A stretch of 64,000 nt of DNA from an uncultured Dehalococcoidia bacterium. GTDB taxonomy: Bacteria; Chloroflexota; Dehalococcoidia; Dehalococcoidales; UBA1222. Below the pieces are notes generated by a model. It had not been told where the DNA came from and did not search any database. It saw only the letters and a list, made by a program, of their open reading frames with translations. Shown here piece after piece: positions 1 to 7,612 of this stretch (the first letter of the stretch is position 1; each line of letters opens with the position of its first letter). The stretch spans positions 62,001-126,000 of the forward strand of contig CAIMVG010000010.1 in the NCBI GenBank assembly GCA_903844845.1, in the 5' to 3' direction. The position numbers and the translations under genes are program-made.

Positions 1-2
1 TC

Positions 3-341
3 ACCAACCTGAAAGAAACATCCAGCATAATACCCAAGATGGAAGGCGCAAAAGGCGTCACCAAACAGATCCCCATTTCGAAAGAAGACGGAACACCTTC
101 TTTTTCGGTCAGGGTTTTCACTATCGAACCGGGCGGGCATACTCCGTTCCACAGTCATCCGTTCGAGCATCTGAACTACATCATCGAGGGCAAAGGCGCC
201 GTGGTCGGCAAAGACCGCGAACTGGACGTGAAAAAAGGCGATTTCGCGCTGATCCTGCCGGGCGAGACGCATCAATACAAGAATACCTCTTACAGCGAAC
301 CGTTCGTGATGATATGCGCCGTACCGAAGGAATACGAGTAG
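3..341 (+). CDS. Cupin-domain protein, 5' end outside window
   Basis: Small single-domain cupin. Counting from the Met at 39, motif 1 (GGHTPFHSHPFEH) supplies His38, His40 and Glu43, and motif 2 (GDFALILPGETHQY) supplies His78, the usual metal-binding set. The reading frame stays open to the left edge and the codons before the Met at 39 are protein-like, so the true start probably lies before base 1 and this entry is partial. No substrate can be assigned; such stand-alone cupins range from isomerases to metal-dependent sensors. An intrinsic terminator follows about 35 bases after the stop. Confidence 0.8.
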   Translation, partial: TNLKETSSIIPKMEGAKGVTKQIPISKEDGTPSFSVRVFTIEPGGHTPFHSHPFEHLNYIIEGKGAVVGKDRELDVKKGDFALILPGETHQYKNTSYSEPFVMICAVPKEYE

Positions 342-377
342 GACATTAGCAGTCAGCAGTCAGGATTTTAAAGCCGG

Positions 378-410
378 GGCCTCTTCTTGTAAAGAAGGGG
401 CCTTTTTTAT
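378..410 (+). terminator. Intrinsic terminator after cupin gene
   Basis: GGCCTCTTCTT and AAGAAGGGGCC form an 11-bp stem with one wobble pair around a short loop, followed by TTTTTTAT. Confidence 0.8.
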
Positions 411-445
411 TAACACCCCGCCGAACATCCCCAGGACTAACATCG

Positions 446-474
446 TTGCTAAGTAGAACATTTGTTCTTATTAT
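446..474 (+). promoter_or_regulatory. Promoter with LexA-like dyad in the spacer
   Basis: The -35 TTGCTA (446-451) and -10 TATTAT (469-474) are separated by 17 bp. The dyad AGAACATTTGTTCT (455-468) fills most of the spacer and has 6-bp perfect arms. GAAC-N4-GTTC is the core of Gram-positive-type LexA (SOS) boxes. It lies upstream of the three small genes 558-1435. A nearly identical arrangement occurs at 55304-55332. LexA control is inferred from the motif only. Confidence 0.6.
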
Positions 475-557
475 GCTAAACTGGATTAGTCTGAAGTTAC
501 CATTTTTGGTACATGACGAAGGAGAGGGAAGAAATACTTACGGAAAAGGAATACTAA

Positions 558-953
558 ATGGAACCAGAGGGCAAACACCTTTGCAACAGCAAAAAGGTCA
601 ATGGCGAAACGTGCAAAGGAAACGCGGGGCCCGACGGTTTCTGTTTCGCGCATTCACCAGCCCTCGCTTCAAAACATGCCGAAGTCAGCAAGATAGGTGG
701 CCGGAACAAATCCAACGCTATTCGGGCGCAAAAACTTATGCCATCCCGTCTCGTACCGGTATTCGTGATGATGGAAGGGGTCCTGGCAGATATATACAAC
801 GGCAAGATAACCGATTACAAGAAAGCACAAACGATTGCGCAAGTAGCCAGAGCGTTGGTGGCGATTTTCACGGCGGGAGAACTGGAGGAGAGGATTCGGG
901 CGCTGGAAGAAAAGACGGGAAAGGACCATCCGAACCCGGCATCCTTAAGATAA
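558..953 (+). CDS. Small Cys/His-motif protein, first gene of possible SOS cassette
   Basis: A 131-residue protein of unknown function. The N-terminus has Cys9, Cys19, Cys29 and His32 with even spacing (C-x9-C-x9-C-x2-H), suggesting a small zinc or metal knuckle. A KIGGRNKSNAIRAQ segment and a helical C-terminal part ending in a charged coiled-coil-like stretch follow. The arrangement recalls small phage-terminase-like or DNA-associated proteins that begin with a CxG...C..H knuckle, but the resemblance is weak. AAAGGA precedes the ATG. The gene is followed by two paralogous small genes and a terminator, all downstream of a LexA-like dyad. Confidence 0.7.
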   Translation: MEPEGKHLCNSKKVNGETCKGNAGPDGFCFAHSPALASKHAEVSKIGGRNKSNAIRAQKLMPSRLVPVFVMMEGVLADIYNGKITDYKKAQTIAQVARALVAIFTAGELEERIRALEEKTGKDHPNPASLR

Positions 954-979
954 AAATAATCAGTTTGGAGAGGGATCAA

Positions 980-1180
980 ATGAAACAGGAACATCGGGTA
1001 GGAAAGCTGGAACAAATCAACGATGTGAAACCGTTACCTAGAAAAATCACCGCCGCCATCAACGAGGATGGAACCCCATGCGGCGAATTCAACGCAAAAT
1101 TAATCCGGGAAGGAAAAGAGGCGGAAGCCAGAGGCGAAGAGATCGACTGGCTGATATTCAGAATGGTGACAGATCCTTAA
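980..1180 (+). CDS. Small protein, paralogue of the next gene
   Basis: A 66-residue protein starting at ATG 980 after a GGAGAGGG ribosome-binding site. The same frame stays open upstream through the preceding gene, but that part is a shadow. The C-terminal half (INEDGTPCGEFNAKLIREGK then EAEARGE) matches the protein at 1226-1435 (ILKEGKDAEARGEHIFW), so the two are tandem paralogues. Function is unknown. It is hydrophilic, with no membrane segment. Placement between a Cys/His protein and its own paralogue, on one likely transcript, suggests a three-gene cassette. Confidence 0.6.
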   Translation: MKQEHRVGKLEQINDVKPLPRKITAAINEDGTPCGEFNAKLIREGKEAEARGEEIDWLIFRMVTDP

Positions 1181-1225
1181 GGAAACAAGAATGAGATTAG
1201 AAAACAGGGTACAGAACAGGATAAT

Positions 1226-1435
1226 ATGGGATTAAAGAGCAGAATTTCTAAAATAGAAAAATCCGGAAAATTGGAACCGACACGAAGAGACATCATCGTC
1301 GAGGTATTCGCCCCGGATAATACACCGCGTAACGAAGAACAGGCAAGAATTTTGAAAGAGGGAAAAGACGCCGAAGCAAGGGGCGAACATATTTTTTGGA
1401 TATATGTCTGCATGCCGAAAGAAAGCGGCATATAA
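1226..1435 (+). CDS. Small protein, paralogue of the preceding gene
   Basis: A 69-residue protein sharing the EGK-[ED]-AEARGE-x-I-x-W motif with the 980-1180 product. The N-terminal KSRISKIEKSGKLE is probably a short helix. An AGG lies five bases before the ATG. An upstream ATG at 1191 in another frame gives a short stretch resembling the paralogue's first residues and then stops, which may be a trace of the duplication. Function is unknown. The gene closes the cassette; a clear intrinsic terminator follows. Confidence 0.6.
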   Translation: MGLKSRISKIEKSGKLEPTRRDIIVEVFAPDNTPRNEEQARILKEGKDAEARGEHIFWIYVCMPKESGI

Positions 1436-1464
1436 ATAGTTTAACCTGACAGTGTCCTCACTTT

Positions 1465-1495
1465 AAAAGCTTGATTTATCGCAAGCTTTTTGTTT
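1465..1495 (+). terminator. Intrinsic terminator of small-gene cassette
   Basis: AAAAGCTTG (1465-1473) pairs perfectly with CAAGCTTTT (1482-1490), followed by TGTTT. Confidence 0.75.
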
Positions 1496-1526
1496 ATTCT
1501 ATAATAGAACTAAGTGGAATAACTAT

Positions 1527-2108
1527 ATGTACGATGTTCTGAGCATAGGCGCCGGTTACCTGCTGGGTTCGATATCATCGACCTGGATTGTCATGAAAGT
1601 GTTCGCCAAGCAGAACGTCCGCTGCGGAGCCGACGGAACCATCAGCCCTGCGCTGGTATTCCACAAACTCGGAAAACTGACCTTCATGCTCGCCACCCTC
1701 ATGGACATATCACTCTCCGTGACAGCCGTATTGTTAGCCAAAGCGCTCACTCATTCGACTTCCATCGCCATGCTTGCCGGCCTCGCCGCAATGGCAGGGC
1801 ACAACTGGTCCGCATTCCTCCAGTTCAAGGGAGGCCAGGGAGCCACTTCCATGGGCGGAGCCATCTTGGCAGTGATGCTCGTGCCCCTTTGTTTCGGGGT
1901 TATCGCTGCATCCATCACCTCCTATTTTACCCACAAATCGGGTTTGAGCACGGCAGTCGGCGTTCTAGTAATCTCTTTCGTTGCTTTCATCCAGAAGGGG
2001 TTGAGTACTTTCACAATCTATCCTTTAAGCCTGTTTTCGCTGATGCTCATCAAACGGCTCCAGCTTGCCAGAGCGACGGGGCGCGGGGTGGTAAACCCGG
2101 ACAAATAG
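1527..2108 (+). CDS. Divergent PlsY-like glycerol-3-phosphate acyltransferase family membrane protein
   Basis: A 193-residue multi-pass protein. It keeps PlsY-family landmarks: N-terminal GYLLGSISSTWIV, an LGKLTFMLATLMDI segment, and AGHNWSAFLQFKGGQGATS, matching the GH...F..FKGGKGVAT motif of the family. PlsY transfers acyl groups from acyl-phosphate to glycerol-3-phosphate in the membrane. The usual GSGNPGATN substrate-binding motif after the first helix is replaced here by CGADGTISPALVF, so this copy may have altered substrate use or be a non-catalytic paralogue. It stands alone between two terminated or repeat-bounded units. Confidence 0.65.
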   Translation: MYDVLSIGAGYLLGSISSTWIVMKVFAKQNVRCGADGTISPALVFHKLGKLTFMLATLMDISLSVTAVLLAKALTHSTSIAMLAGLAAMAGHNWSAFLQFKGGQGATSMGGAILAVMLVPLCFGVIAASITSYFTHKSGLSTAVGVLVISFVAFIQKGLSTFTIYPLSLFSLMLIKRLQLARATGRGVVNPDK

Positions 2109-2166
2109 GCCAGCCCTCAACCTGCACGGTGTACCATCATCATGCAACGCCTTTCAAGGAGGACCA

Positions 2167-2418
2167 ATGGCTGACGAATCGATCCGCATCTACGGGGCCA
2201 CCTGGTGCCCGGATACCTCCAGGGCCAAGAGGATGTTCGATAAACATCACATCCACTTCGAGTGGTTCGACGTCGACGAAGACAGGGCCGCACGGAAATA
2301 CGTCGAAAGCGTGAACGACGGCGATTGCCGCATCCCTACCATAGTATTCCCGGACGGGTCTATCATGGTAGAACCGGGAGACGCGGAATTGGAAAGAAAA
2401 CTGCCGGGGGCAAGATAA
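2167..2418 (+). CDS. Glutaredoxin-like protein, monothiol CPDT
   Basis: An 83-residue thioredoxin-fold protein of the NrdH/mycoredoxin-like group. The active site is Cys14-Pro-Asp-Thr, so the resolving Cys is missing; the cis-proline RIPTIV segment and the DGSIMVEP turn are intact. A GGAGG site precedes the ATG. The related protein at 2583-2840 has a complete CPDC site, so the pair looks like a duplication in which one copy became monothiol. Family members reduce mixed disulfides or persulfides; the partner here is unknown. Confidence 0.85.
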   Translation: MADESIRIYGATWCPDTSRAKRMFDKHHIHFEWFDVDEDRAARKYVESVNDGDCRIPTIVFPDGSIMVEPGDAELERKLPGAR

Positions 2419-2422
2419 GAGT

Positions 2423-2550
2423 CTTTCAGCTGTCAGCGGTCGGCTGTCAGCAACAAGATTTGGGTAACAAGGGGGGCGGGGGGACATTTTTTGTTTGTCT
2501 GCGGACAAAATTAAGGAAATGGATTGTCGGAGCAAGTCCGACAATGACAA
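2423..2550. repeat. Interspersed palindromic repeat, composite copy
   Basis: Contains a CAGCTGTCAGCGGTC-type repeat, then a GGGGGACATT/TTGTTTGTC block, and ends in the palindrome ATTGTCGG-AGCAAGT-CCGACAAT (2523-2545). The same blocks recur near 3820-3900, 55690, 61300 and 63295. Confidence 0.75.
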
Positions 2551-2582
2551 CCTGAGAGAATTACATGAAAAAGGAGACCAAT

Positions 2583-2840
2583 ATGAGTGACGATAAAATA
2601 AAAGTTTACGGGACAACCTGGTGCCCCGACTGCGTACGTGCCAAACGGGTCCTTACCGATAAAGCCGTCACGTTCGAATGGATAGATATCTCGAACGACG
2701 AAAAAGCGCGTAGTTATGTCGAGAAAGTCAACAACGGCAACCGCAGCGTGCCGACGATAGTTTTTCCGGACGGGTCCGTATTAGTGGAACCCTCAAACCG
2801 GACACTCGAAGATAAACTGGCGAGCCTGAAAAAAGTTTAG
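2583..2840 (+). CDS. Glutaredoxin-like protein, dithiol CPDC
   Basis: An 85-residue thioredoxin-fold protein with Cys14-Pro-Asp-Cys17, a cis-Pro SVPTIVFPDG segment and a conserved VEP near the C-terminus. The start is taken at ATG 2583 because AAGGAG sits correctly before it; an in-frame ATG at 2565 would overlap that ribosome-binding site. Likely role: cytosolic dithiol reductant of protein disulfides or mixed disulfides. It is about half identical to the monothiol protein just upstream, separated from it by a dispersed repeat. The stop overlaps by four bases the stop of the convergent protease gene. Confidence 0.85.
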   Translation: MSDDKIKVYGTTWCPDCVRAKRVLTDKAVTFEWIDISNDEKARSYVEKVNNGNRSVPTIVFPDGSVLVEPSNRTLEDKLASLKKV

Positions 2841-3640
2841 CTTTTCAGCGAGGCCGCCGTCGCCACCAGGGCGGTGGCATTCCAGAGGGCGTGAATCATA
2901 ATCGTCGGCCAGAGGGAACGGGTTTTAAATCTCACTGTCCCCAACACCAGCCCGAGGATGACGATAGTCGCCATCCCCATCAAATTATACTGAAGATGCA
3001 GGGACGCCCAGACAAGGGAAGTCAGAAGAACAGTCCCCACCGCGCCGATGCGCGAACGCTCCAGCCCGGCAAAGAGAAATCCACGGAAAAATGCTTCCTC
3101 GAAAACCGGCGCGAATAATACCACGGCAACCCACAACAGAGGCAACCATCCTGCCGTCTGATACGTATCCGTCATAAAACTGGAATTTGCCGCCCCGGCC
3201 GAAGCCGAATGTGATAGGGAGGAGTACATTGATTCCAGCCCCAGAATGGCACCGAAGGCAACAATAAACACAACGACGGCGGTAATCACGAGCCTCCAGG
3301 AGATCTTTCCGAGACCAAGATAACCCGAGAAACTCTTATTCCCCCTGACCCTCACGAACAGAATAATAAAGGCAATCCCGGCCAGGGCTGAAACGACGGT
3401 AGCGAGAGAAACCACGAGCCCGTTAGATGAGAGGGACTGCAAGTATGCCAGCAAATCCGGAACAGGCCCTGACGCGATTTTAACCGCGAGATAAATGAAG
3501 AGGACGACCGTCTGGGCGGCAAAGAATACCAGACCCGTGGCCAGTCCAAGCCCGATGGTAGCCCAGGCGCCCCATAAAACGGGCGCAACCGGACATTCAG
3601 GAACTAAAGAAAGTTCCAAATCTGAAGGGGCAACATCCAT
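2837..3640 (-). CDS. CPBP-family intramembrane metalloprotease
   Basis: A multi-pass protein with the CPBP (Abi/Rce1-like) motifs: FEEAFFRGFLF (Glu181, Glu182), a WASLHL histidine (about 215) and an IHALWN histidine (about 250), which together form the membrane-embedded catalytic centre. The frame is open for 27 more codons upstream, but a consensus promoter (TTGACA-17-TAGTAT) lies inside that extension and its -10 ends seven bases before the Met at 3640. The start is therefore put at 3640 on a leaderless or near-leaderless transcript. Substrate unknown; family members cleave or modify prenylated proteins, peptides or bacteriocin precursors. Confidence 0.85.
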   Translation of the reverse strand: MDVAPSDLELSLVPECPVAPVLWGAWATIGLGLATGLVFFAAQTVVLFIYLAVKIASGPVPDLLAYLQSLSSNGLVVSLATVVSALAGIAFIILFVRVRGNKSFSGYLGLGKISWRLVITAVVVFIVAFGAILGLESMYSSLSHSASAGAANSSFMTDTYQTAGWLPLLWVAVVLFAPVFEEAFFRGFLFAGLERSRIGAVGTVLLTSLVWASLHLQYNLMGMATIVILGLVLGTVRFKTRSLWPTIMIHALWNATALVATAASLKS

Positions 3641-3647
3641 TCTTGAA

Positions 3648-3676
3648 ATACTATGCCGTAGGCACGAAACTGTCAA
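3648..3676 (-). promoter_or_regulatory. Sigma70-type promoter of CPBP gene, leaderless layout
   Basis: On the minus strand TTGACA (3676-3671), a 17-bp spacer and TAGTAT (3653-3648). The start codon at 3640 falls where transcription should begin, and no ribosome-binding site is present. Confidence 0.7.
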
Positions 3677-3759
3677 ACTCAAAGAGTCTAAATCGAGCAC
3701 ACCCGAGTGACGCCACGGCAAACTTTAGATTATCAATTGAGATAAGCTATACTGATACC

Positions 3760-3935
3760 GCAAAAAACGAGAAGGGTTAACGGATCCCGACTCCGGGCCC
3801 GGGATAACGGCCGGGGGCGGGGGACATTGATTGTTTGTCCGCGGGATCCGCCTAGGCGGATTAAGGAAATGGATTGTCGGGTCAAGCCCGACAATGACAA
3901 TAAACACGGATCCCACGTCAAGGGGCGGGATGGAG
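3760..3935. repeat. Interspersed palindromic repeats
   Basis: Contains GGGCCCGGGAT-type, GACATTGATTGTTTGTC and ATTGTCGG-GTCAAGC-CCGACAAT (3873-3895) blocks, the same series seen at 2460-2550. No gene is supported here; open frames in it are translated repeats. Confidence 0.75.
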
Positions 3936-3963
3936 GACTACTATTAAAGCAGCACGTGCCGAA

Positions 3964-4584
3964 ATGTTTTCTTTTTACTCGCATTTCGCGGGGGTTATCA
4001 CCGGACTCACGGGCCTGATATTTCTCGTGATCCGTGCCTGGGGGCGGGCCGACCTGGTTGCAGTCTCGGTTGTCTACGGATTGGCCATAACTAGCTTGTT
4101 CAGCTTTAGTTCGATATACCATTTCACTAAACAAGCGGAGAACGCCTCCAACATATGGCGCAAGCTGGACCATATAGCGATTTTTTTCATGATAGCCGGC
4201 ACTTACACCCCTATCTGTTATGTCTTCCTCACCGGAACATGGCGCTGGGGCATGATTATCGCATCGTGGAGCTTCGTCGCGGCCGGGATAATTTTAAAAG
4301 TGTTTTTTATCAGGGCTCCCCGCGTTCTTTCAACAGTGCTTTACCTGGCGATGGGGTGGCTGGCCGTCATTCCCCTGCGGCTCCTGTGGCAAAACATGCC
4401 CCGCCAATCGTTTTTCCTATTATTCGCCGGCGGTCTGGCTTACAGTGCAGGCGCAATCATGTATGCTCTCAAGAAGCCGAACCCGTTACCAGGAAGATTC
4501 GGTTTCCACGAGATTTTCCACGTTATGATACTTATAGGGGCTGCACTGCATTACGCGGTTGCCTATATGGCAATCGGGGGATAG
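3964..4584 (+). CDS. Hemolysin III (YqfA/PAQR) family membrane protein
   Basis: A 206-residue protein with about seven membrane segments and the family motifs SSIYHF, KLDHIAIFFMIAGTYTP and GFHEIFHVMILIGAALHY, which place Ser, Asp and His residues of the PAQR metal site. Physiological function in bacteria is unsettled. The ATG at 3964 has no ribosome-binding site and removes the usual start of the first helix. An in-frame ATT at 3943 has GGAGG six bases upstream and adds seven residues that fit the family, so the real start may be that AUU codon. A bidirectional-looking terminator separates it from the convergent SHOCT gene. Confidence 0.85.
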   Translation: MFSFYSHFAGVITGLTGLIFLVIRAWGRADLVAVSVVYGLAITSLFSFSSIYHFTKQAENASNIWRKLDHIAIFFMIAGTYTPICYVFLTGTWRWGMIIASWSFVAAGIILKVFFIRAPRVLSTVLYLAMGWLAVIPLRLLWQNMPRQSFFLLFAGGLAYSAGAIMYALKKPNPLPGRFGFHEIFHVMILIGAALHYAVAYMAIGG

Positions 4585-4610
4585 AGTGGTTATCCGAGGT
4601 AAGTGAAAAG

Positions 4611-4647
4611 AAAAGGGGGGGACTTTATCCACCCCCCTTTCTTTTGT
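4611..4647. terminator. Bidirectional intrinsic terminator
   Basis: AAAGGGGGG pairs with CCCCCCTTT (4632-4640). T-rich tracts follow on both strands, serving hemolysin III (+) and the SHOCT gene (-). Confidence 0.75.
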
Positions 4648-4660
4648 TTGTCTTGCCGGT

Positions 4661-4906
4661 TTAACCCAGGCCCTTTTTGATCTTCTGGAAATCTTCTTCG
4701 GAAATTTCACCCCGGGCATAGCGTTCTTTAGCGATATCCAGCGCATCCCTGGAACCGTGTAGATCTCCCCCGGTAGAACAACATCCGCCGCCCATCCAGC
4801 GGCCCCTCCGGGAAAATAGGAATACTACCAGAAGAATAAGAAGAAGCCAGAAAAACATCATGCCCCCTCCCCAACCACCAGCGAACCCAAAACCATGCCA
4901 CATCAT
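4661..4906 (-). CDS. SHOCT-domain small membrane protein
   Basis: An 81-residue protein with a Gly/Met-rich N-terminus, one membrane helix (about residues 17-33, FFWLLLILLVVFLF), a basic Arg-Arg-Gly segment and a C-terminal SHOCT domain (ALDIAKERYARGEISEEDF). SHOCT is a short oligomerisation domain usually at the end of membrane proteins. AAAGGA lies eight bases before the ATG. A Cys-Cys pair follows the helix. Function beyond membrane-anchored assembly is unknown. Confidence 0.85.
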   Translation of the reverse strand: MMWHGFGFAGGWGGGMMFFWLLLILLVVFLFSRRGRWMGGGCCSTGGDLHGSRDALDIAKERYARGEISEEDFQKIKKGLG

Positions 4907-4936
4907 ATTATTATTCCTTTCCGAAGAGACGCTCTA

Positions 4937-5400
4937 CGCATCTCAATTGATTCCAGTATACGACCAGGTTATGAAGACCTGATGAAGATACTGTGCAAAT
5001 CGTGTGAAAACGAGTGAAGAGCATCGAATTGTAAAGAGACCTTGTTATTCTGGATTGCCGGGTCTCGACGCCCGGCAATGACAGGGGAAGGGAAGAGCGA
5101 GGATGCTTTCCGCATCTCGATTGACTCCAGTATACGACCAGGTTATGAAGACCTGATGAAGAACCTGTGCAAATCGTGTAAAAACGAGTGAAGAGCATCA
5201 AATTGTAAAGAGACCCTGTTATTCTGGATTGCCGGGCCTCGACGCCCGGCAATGACAGGGGAAGGGAAGTGTGAGAATGCTTTCCGCATCCCTATTGACT
5301 CAGTATACGGCCAGATTATGAAGACCTGATGAAGATACTGTGCAATTCGTGTGAAAACGAGTGAAGAGCATCGAATTGTAAAGTGACCTTGTTATTCTGG
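4937..5400. repeat. 174-bp tandem repeat, about 2.7 copies
   Basis: Three successive units begin with CGCATC at 4937, 5111 and 5285, exactly 174 bp apart. Each carries CAGTATACG-ACCAGG, GTGAAAACGAGTGAAGAGCA and ends with a GATTGCCGGG...CCCGGCAATGACAGG palindrome; the third is cut short by another dispersed repeat. Copies differ by only a few bases, implying recent amplification. No coding potential is supported. Confidence 0.85.
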
Positions 5401-5451
5401 ATTGCCCCTTTATTCTGGATCCCGGGTCACGGCCCGGGATGACAGCGGAGT
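5400..5451. repeat. GGATCCCGGGT-type palindromic repeat
   Basis: TTCTGGATCCCGGGTC...GGCCCGGGATGACAG: a palindrome with the GATGACA tail common to most dispersed repeats of this window. Confidence 0.7.
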
Positions 5452-5462
5452 CCGGAAAACCC

Positions 5463-5491
5463 TTGACTCACCAATACCCCTAAAGTATCAT
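5463..5491 (+). promoter_or_regulatory. Promoter of GIDE-LemA gene
   Basis: TTGACT (5463-5468), 17-bp spacer, TATCAT (5486-5491), upstream of a GGAG ribosome-binding site and the ATG at 5514. Confidence 0.65.
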
Positions 5492-5513
5492 TGGCTGACT
5501 TAGGAGAATAACG

Positions 5514-6797
5514 ATGCAAACAACACCCCTCATCATAGGTTCTTTATGTGTTTTCGGATTGCTAATCGGAACTCTTACATGCCTTCGGCGCAAACGGCTC
5601 ATCGACGACCTGCCGACATCGAAAACACAGGGGGTTTTCATAGGCCTGACCGAGTTAAAAGGAACAGCGGAGATCGAAACACCGCTCACCAGTTACCTTG
5701 GCGCTGTCCGCTGCGTTGAGTACCACTGGCAGGTGGAAGAGAACTGGTCGCGCACAGTGACTTACACCGATTCGAAAGGCATCCATTCAAGGAGCGAAAG
5801 CGGGTGGACGACCGTCGCCAGCGGTGGTGAAAAACCGCCGTTTTACCTCCAGGACGACACCGGCGTGATCCGCATAAATCCTGAAGGGGCATCCATCACC
5901 GACCTTAACGTTTTTTCCCGCAACTGCAAGGAATCGGACCCCCTTTATTATGCCAAAGGGCCCCGAGCAGCTGTGCCCGATTCCACGCACAAGCGCCGCT
6001 TCAAAGAAAACGCATTGCTCCTTCACACGATGCTCTACGTGATAGGACAGGCGCAGGAATGCAAAGACATCGTTGCCGCCGAAATCGCCAAAGACGCCAA
6101 CGCGCCCCTGTATATCATCTCCATCAAGACCGAGAAACAGATCAGCTCATCTTATGTCAGGTGGGCCTGGCTTTGGGTCATCCTTGGACTGTTAACAACA
6201 TTGGGAACGGTTTTTATATCCAATCCACCCGAAGGGACCGGAAACCCGCTGACCTGGCAGCCTTTTACCGCAGGCGCTTTGATTTATTTTGCCGCACTGG
6301 CAGCCGGATGGACCATGACCGTATACAACAGCCTTATTACGCTTAGAAACCGAGTAAACCAGGCGTGGTCGCAGGTGGACATCCAGCTCAAGCGCCGTTC
6401 CGACCTGATACCCAACCTGGCGAGCTGTGTCGAGGGTTACAGCTCGCATGAAAAAGCGGCGCAGCTGCTAGCAGCCGAGCTTCGCAACCAGGCCGAGGTA
6501 TACGGCGAAACGAAGGAAGTCAGGGGGTACAGCAACGCAATAGCGGCGATCGCCGAAAGTTACCCTGCGCTGAAAGCAGACCAGTCGTTCCTGACGCTGC
6601 AAAAATCGCTGGCGGAGACCGAACAACGCATCGCGCTGGCTCGAAGTTATTTTAACGATATAGTCACATTCTACAACACGCGGCTGGAAATTATACCCGA
6701 CCGGTTCGTCGGCGCCATGGCCCGCCTCTTCAAACAAAATACGCTGAAGAGCACCGACCTCGAGCGCGCCCCAGTGCAGGTTTGCCTCGCCGCCTAG
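5514..6797 (+). CDS. Membrane protein with N-terminal GIDE-like and C-terminal LemA domains
   Basis: 427 residues. An N-terminal membrane helix is followed by a soluble region resembling the GIDE domain of E3-ligase-like membrane proteins (about 35-190, with VRCVEYHWQVEE and FYLQDDTGVIRINPEGA). Two membrane helices follow (about 215-275), then a LemA helical domain (about 275-405, NRVNQAWSQVDIQLKRRSDL). LemA proteins are membrane-anchored helical bundles of unclear function. Fusion of the two domains is known in bacteria. A GGAG site precedes the ATG. The neighbour downstream is a nitroreductase, 29 bases away, probably cotranscribed. Confidence 0.85.
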   Translation: MQTTPLIIGSLCVFGLLIGTLTCLRRKRLIDDLPTSKTQGVFIGLTELKGTAEIETPLTSYLGAVRCVEYHWQVEENWSRTVTYTDSKGIHSRSESGWTTVASGGEKPPFYLQDDTGVIRINPEGASITDLNVFSRNCKESDPLYYAKGPRAAVPDSTHKRRFKENALLLHTMLYVIGQAQECKDIVAAEIAKDANAPLYIISIKTEKQISSSYVRWAWLWVILGLLTTLGTVFISNPPEGTGNPLTWQPFTAGALIYFAALAAGWTMTVYNSLITLRNRVNQAWSQVDIQLKRRSDLIPNLASCVEGYSSHEKAAQLLAAELRNQAEVYGETKEVRGYSNAIAAIAESYPALKADQSFLTLQKSLAETEQRIALARSYFNDIVTFYNTRLEIIPDRFVGAMARLFKQNTLKSTDLERAPVQVCLAA

Positions 6798-6826
6798 GCG
6801 ATATGAAAAACCAAAGGAGGTTTCAG

Positions 6827-7612
6827 ATGAACCCTACTATCGATACCATCATGAACCGCCGTTCCGTGCGGTCGTATGACAAACGCCCGCTTGAGGAAAC
6901 CGATAAAGAAGCGATAATCAACGCAACACTGCGGGCACCTACCGCCGGCAACCTCATGCTTTACACGATCATCGAAGTTAACGATACAGAGAAAAAGAAA
7001 ACCCTTGCGAGGACCTGCGACAACCAGCCTTTTATAGCCGCCGCCCCCTGGGTACTGCTGTTCCTCGCCGATTACCAGAGATGGCACGACTATTTCCTGG
7101 CGTGTGACGTGGAAAAATTCTGTGCCCGAACAGGCCTCACGCCGCGGCTTCCCGCCGAGGGCGACCTGATGCTGGCCTGCTGTGACGCGGTCATCGCCGC
7201 CCAGACAGCAGTCATAGCGGCCGAATCACTGGGCATCGGCTCGTGCTACATCGGCGACATCATGGAAAACTACGAAGCCCACCAGTCGCTTTTCGACCTT
7301 CCACGATATACTTTTCCGATATGCATGCTGTGCTTCGGATACCCCGAGGCAAAAACCGGGAACGCCCACAAGCTGACCTCGCGTTTCGAGCGCAAGTTCG
7401 TCGTTTTCGAAGACGGCTACAAACGCCTGACCGCAGGCGATTTCGACGAGATGTTCAAGGGTGAAACGACTGCCAGGTTCAAGGGACGCACCGAAATCGA
7501 AGGCGCGGAGAATATCGGGCAGCACACTTACCGCAGAAAATTCGGGGCCGATTTCTCCATCGAAATGAACCGTTCGGTACAGGCCATAATGAAGAACTGG
7601 AAAGGGGCTTAA
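6827..7612 (+). CDS. Nitroreductase-family protein
   Basis: 261 residues, starting at ATG 6827 behind a near-perfect AAAGGAGG; an upstream in-frame codon overlaps the preceding gene and has no such site. The N-terminus (NRRSVRSYDKRPLEETD, RAPTAGNLMLYTIIEV) is the FMN-binding pattern of the family, and GIGSCYIGDIMEN and CFGYPEAKTGNAHKLTSRF correspond to the central and C-terminal FMN contacts. Likely an FMN-dependent NAD(P)H oxidoreductase acting in the cytosol; substrate unknown. It may share a transcript with the GIDE-LemA gene. Confidence 0.9.
   Translation: MNPTIDTIMNRRSVRSYDKRPLEETDKEAIINATLRAPTAGNLMLYTIIEVNDTEKKKTLARTCDNQPFIAAAPWVLLFLADYQRWHDYFLACDVEKFCARTGLTPRLPAEGDLMLACCDAVIAAQTAVIAAESLGIGSCYIGDIMENYEAHQSLFDLPRYTFPICMLCFGYPEAKTGNAHKLTSRFERKFVVFEDGYKRLTAGDFDEMFKGETTARFKGRTEIEGAENIGQHTYRRKFGADFSIEMNRSVQAIMKNWKGA

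Noticed and set aside
446-1180. Long plus-strand frame across two small genes
   Set aside because: Its first 170 codons are an Arg/Gln-rich shadow of the 558-953 gene; only the part from 980 has a ribosome-binding site and a paralogue.
3641-3721. N-terminal extension of CPBP protease
   Set aside because: A consensus promoter lies inside it.
4911-5252. Minus-strand open frame in the 174-bp repeat
   Set aside because: It is the repeat itself, translated in a frame that the unit length happens to preserve (174 is divisible by 3).
4937-5400. CRISPR array
   Set aside because: Units are contiguous and 174 bp, without unique spacers; there are no cas genes in the window.
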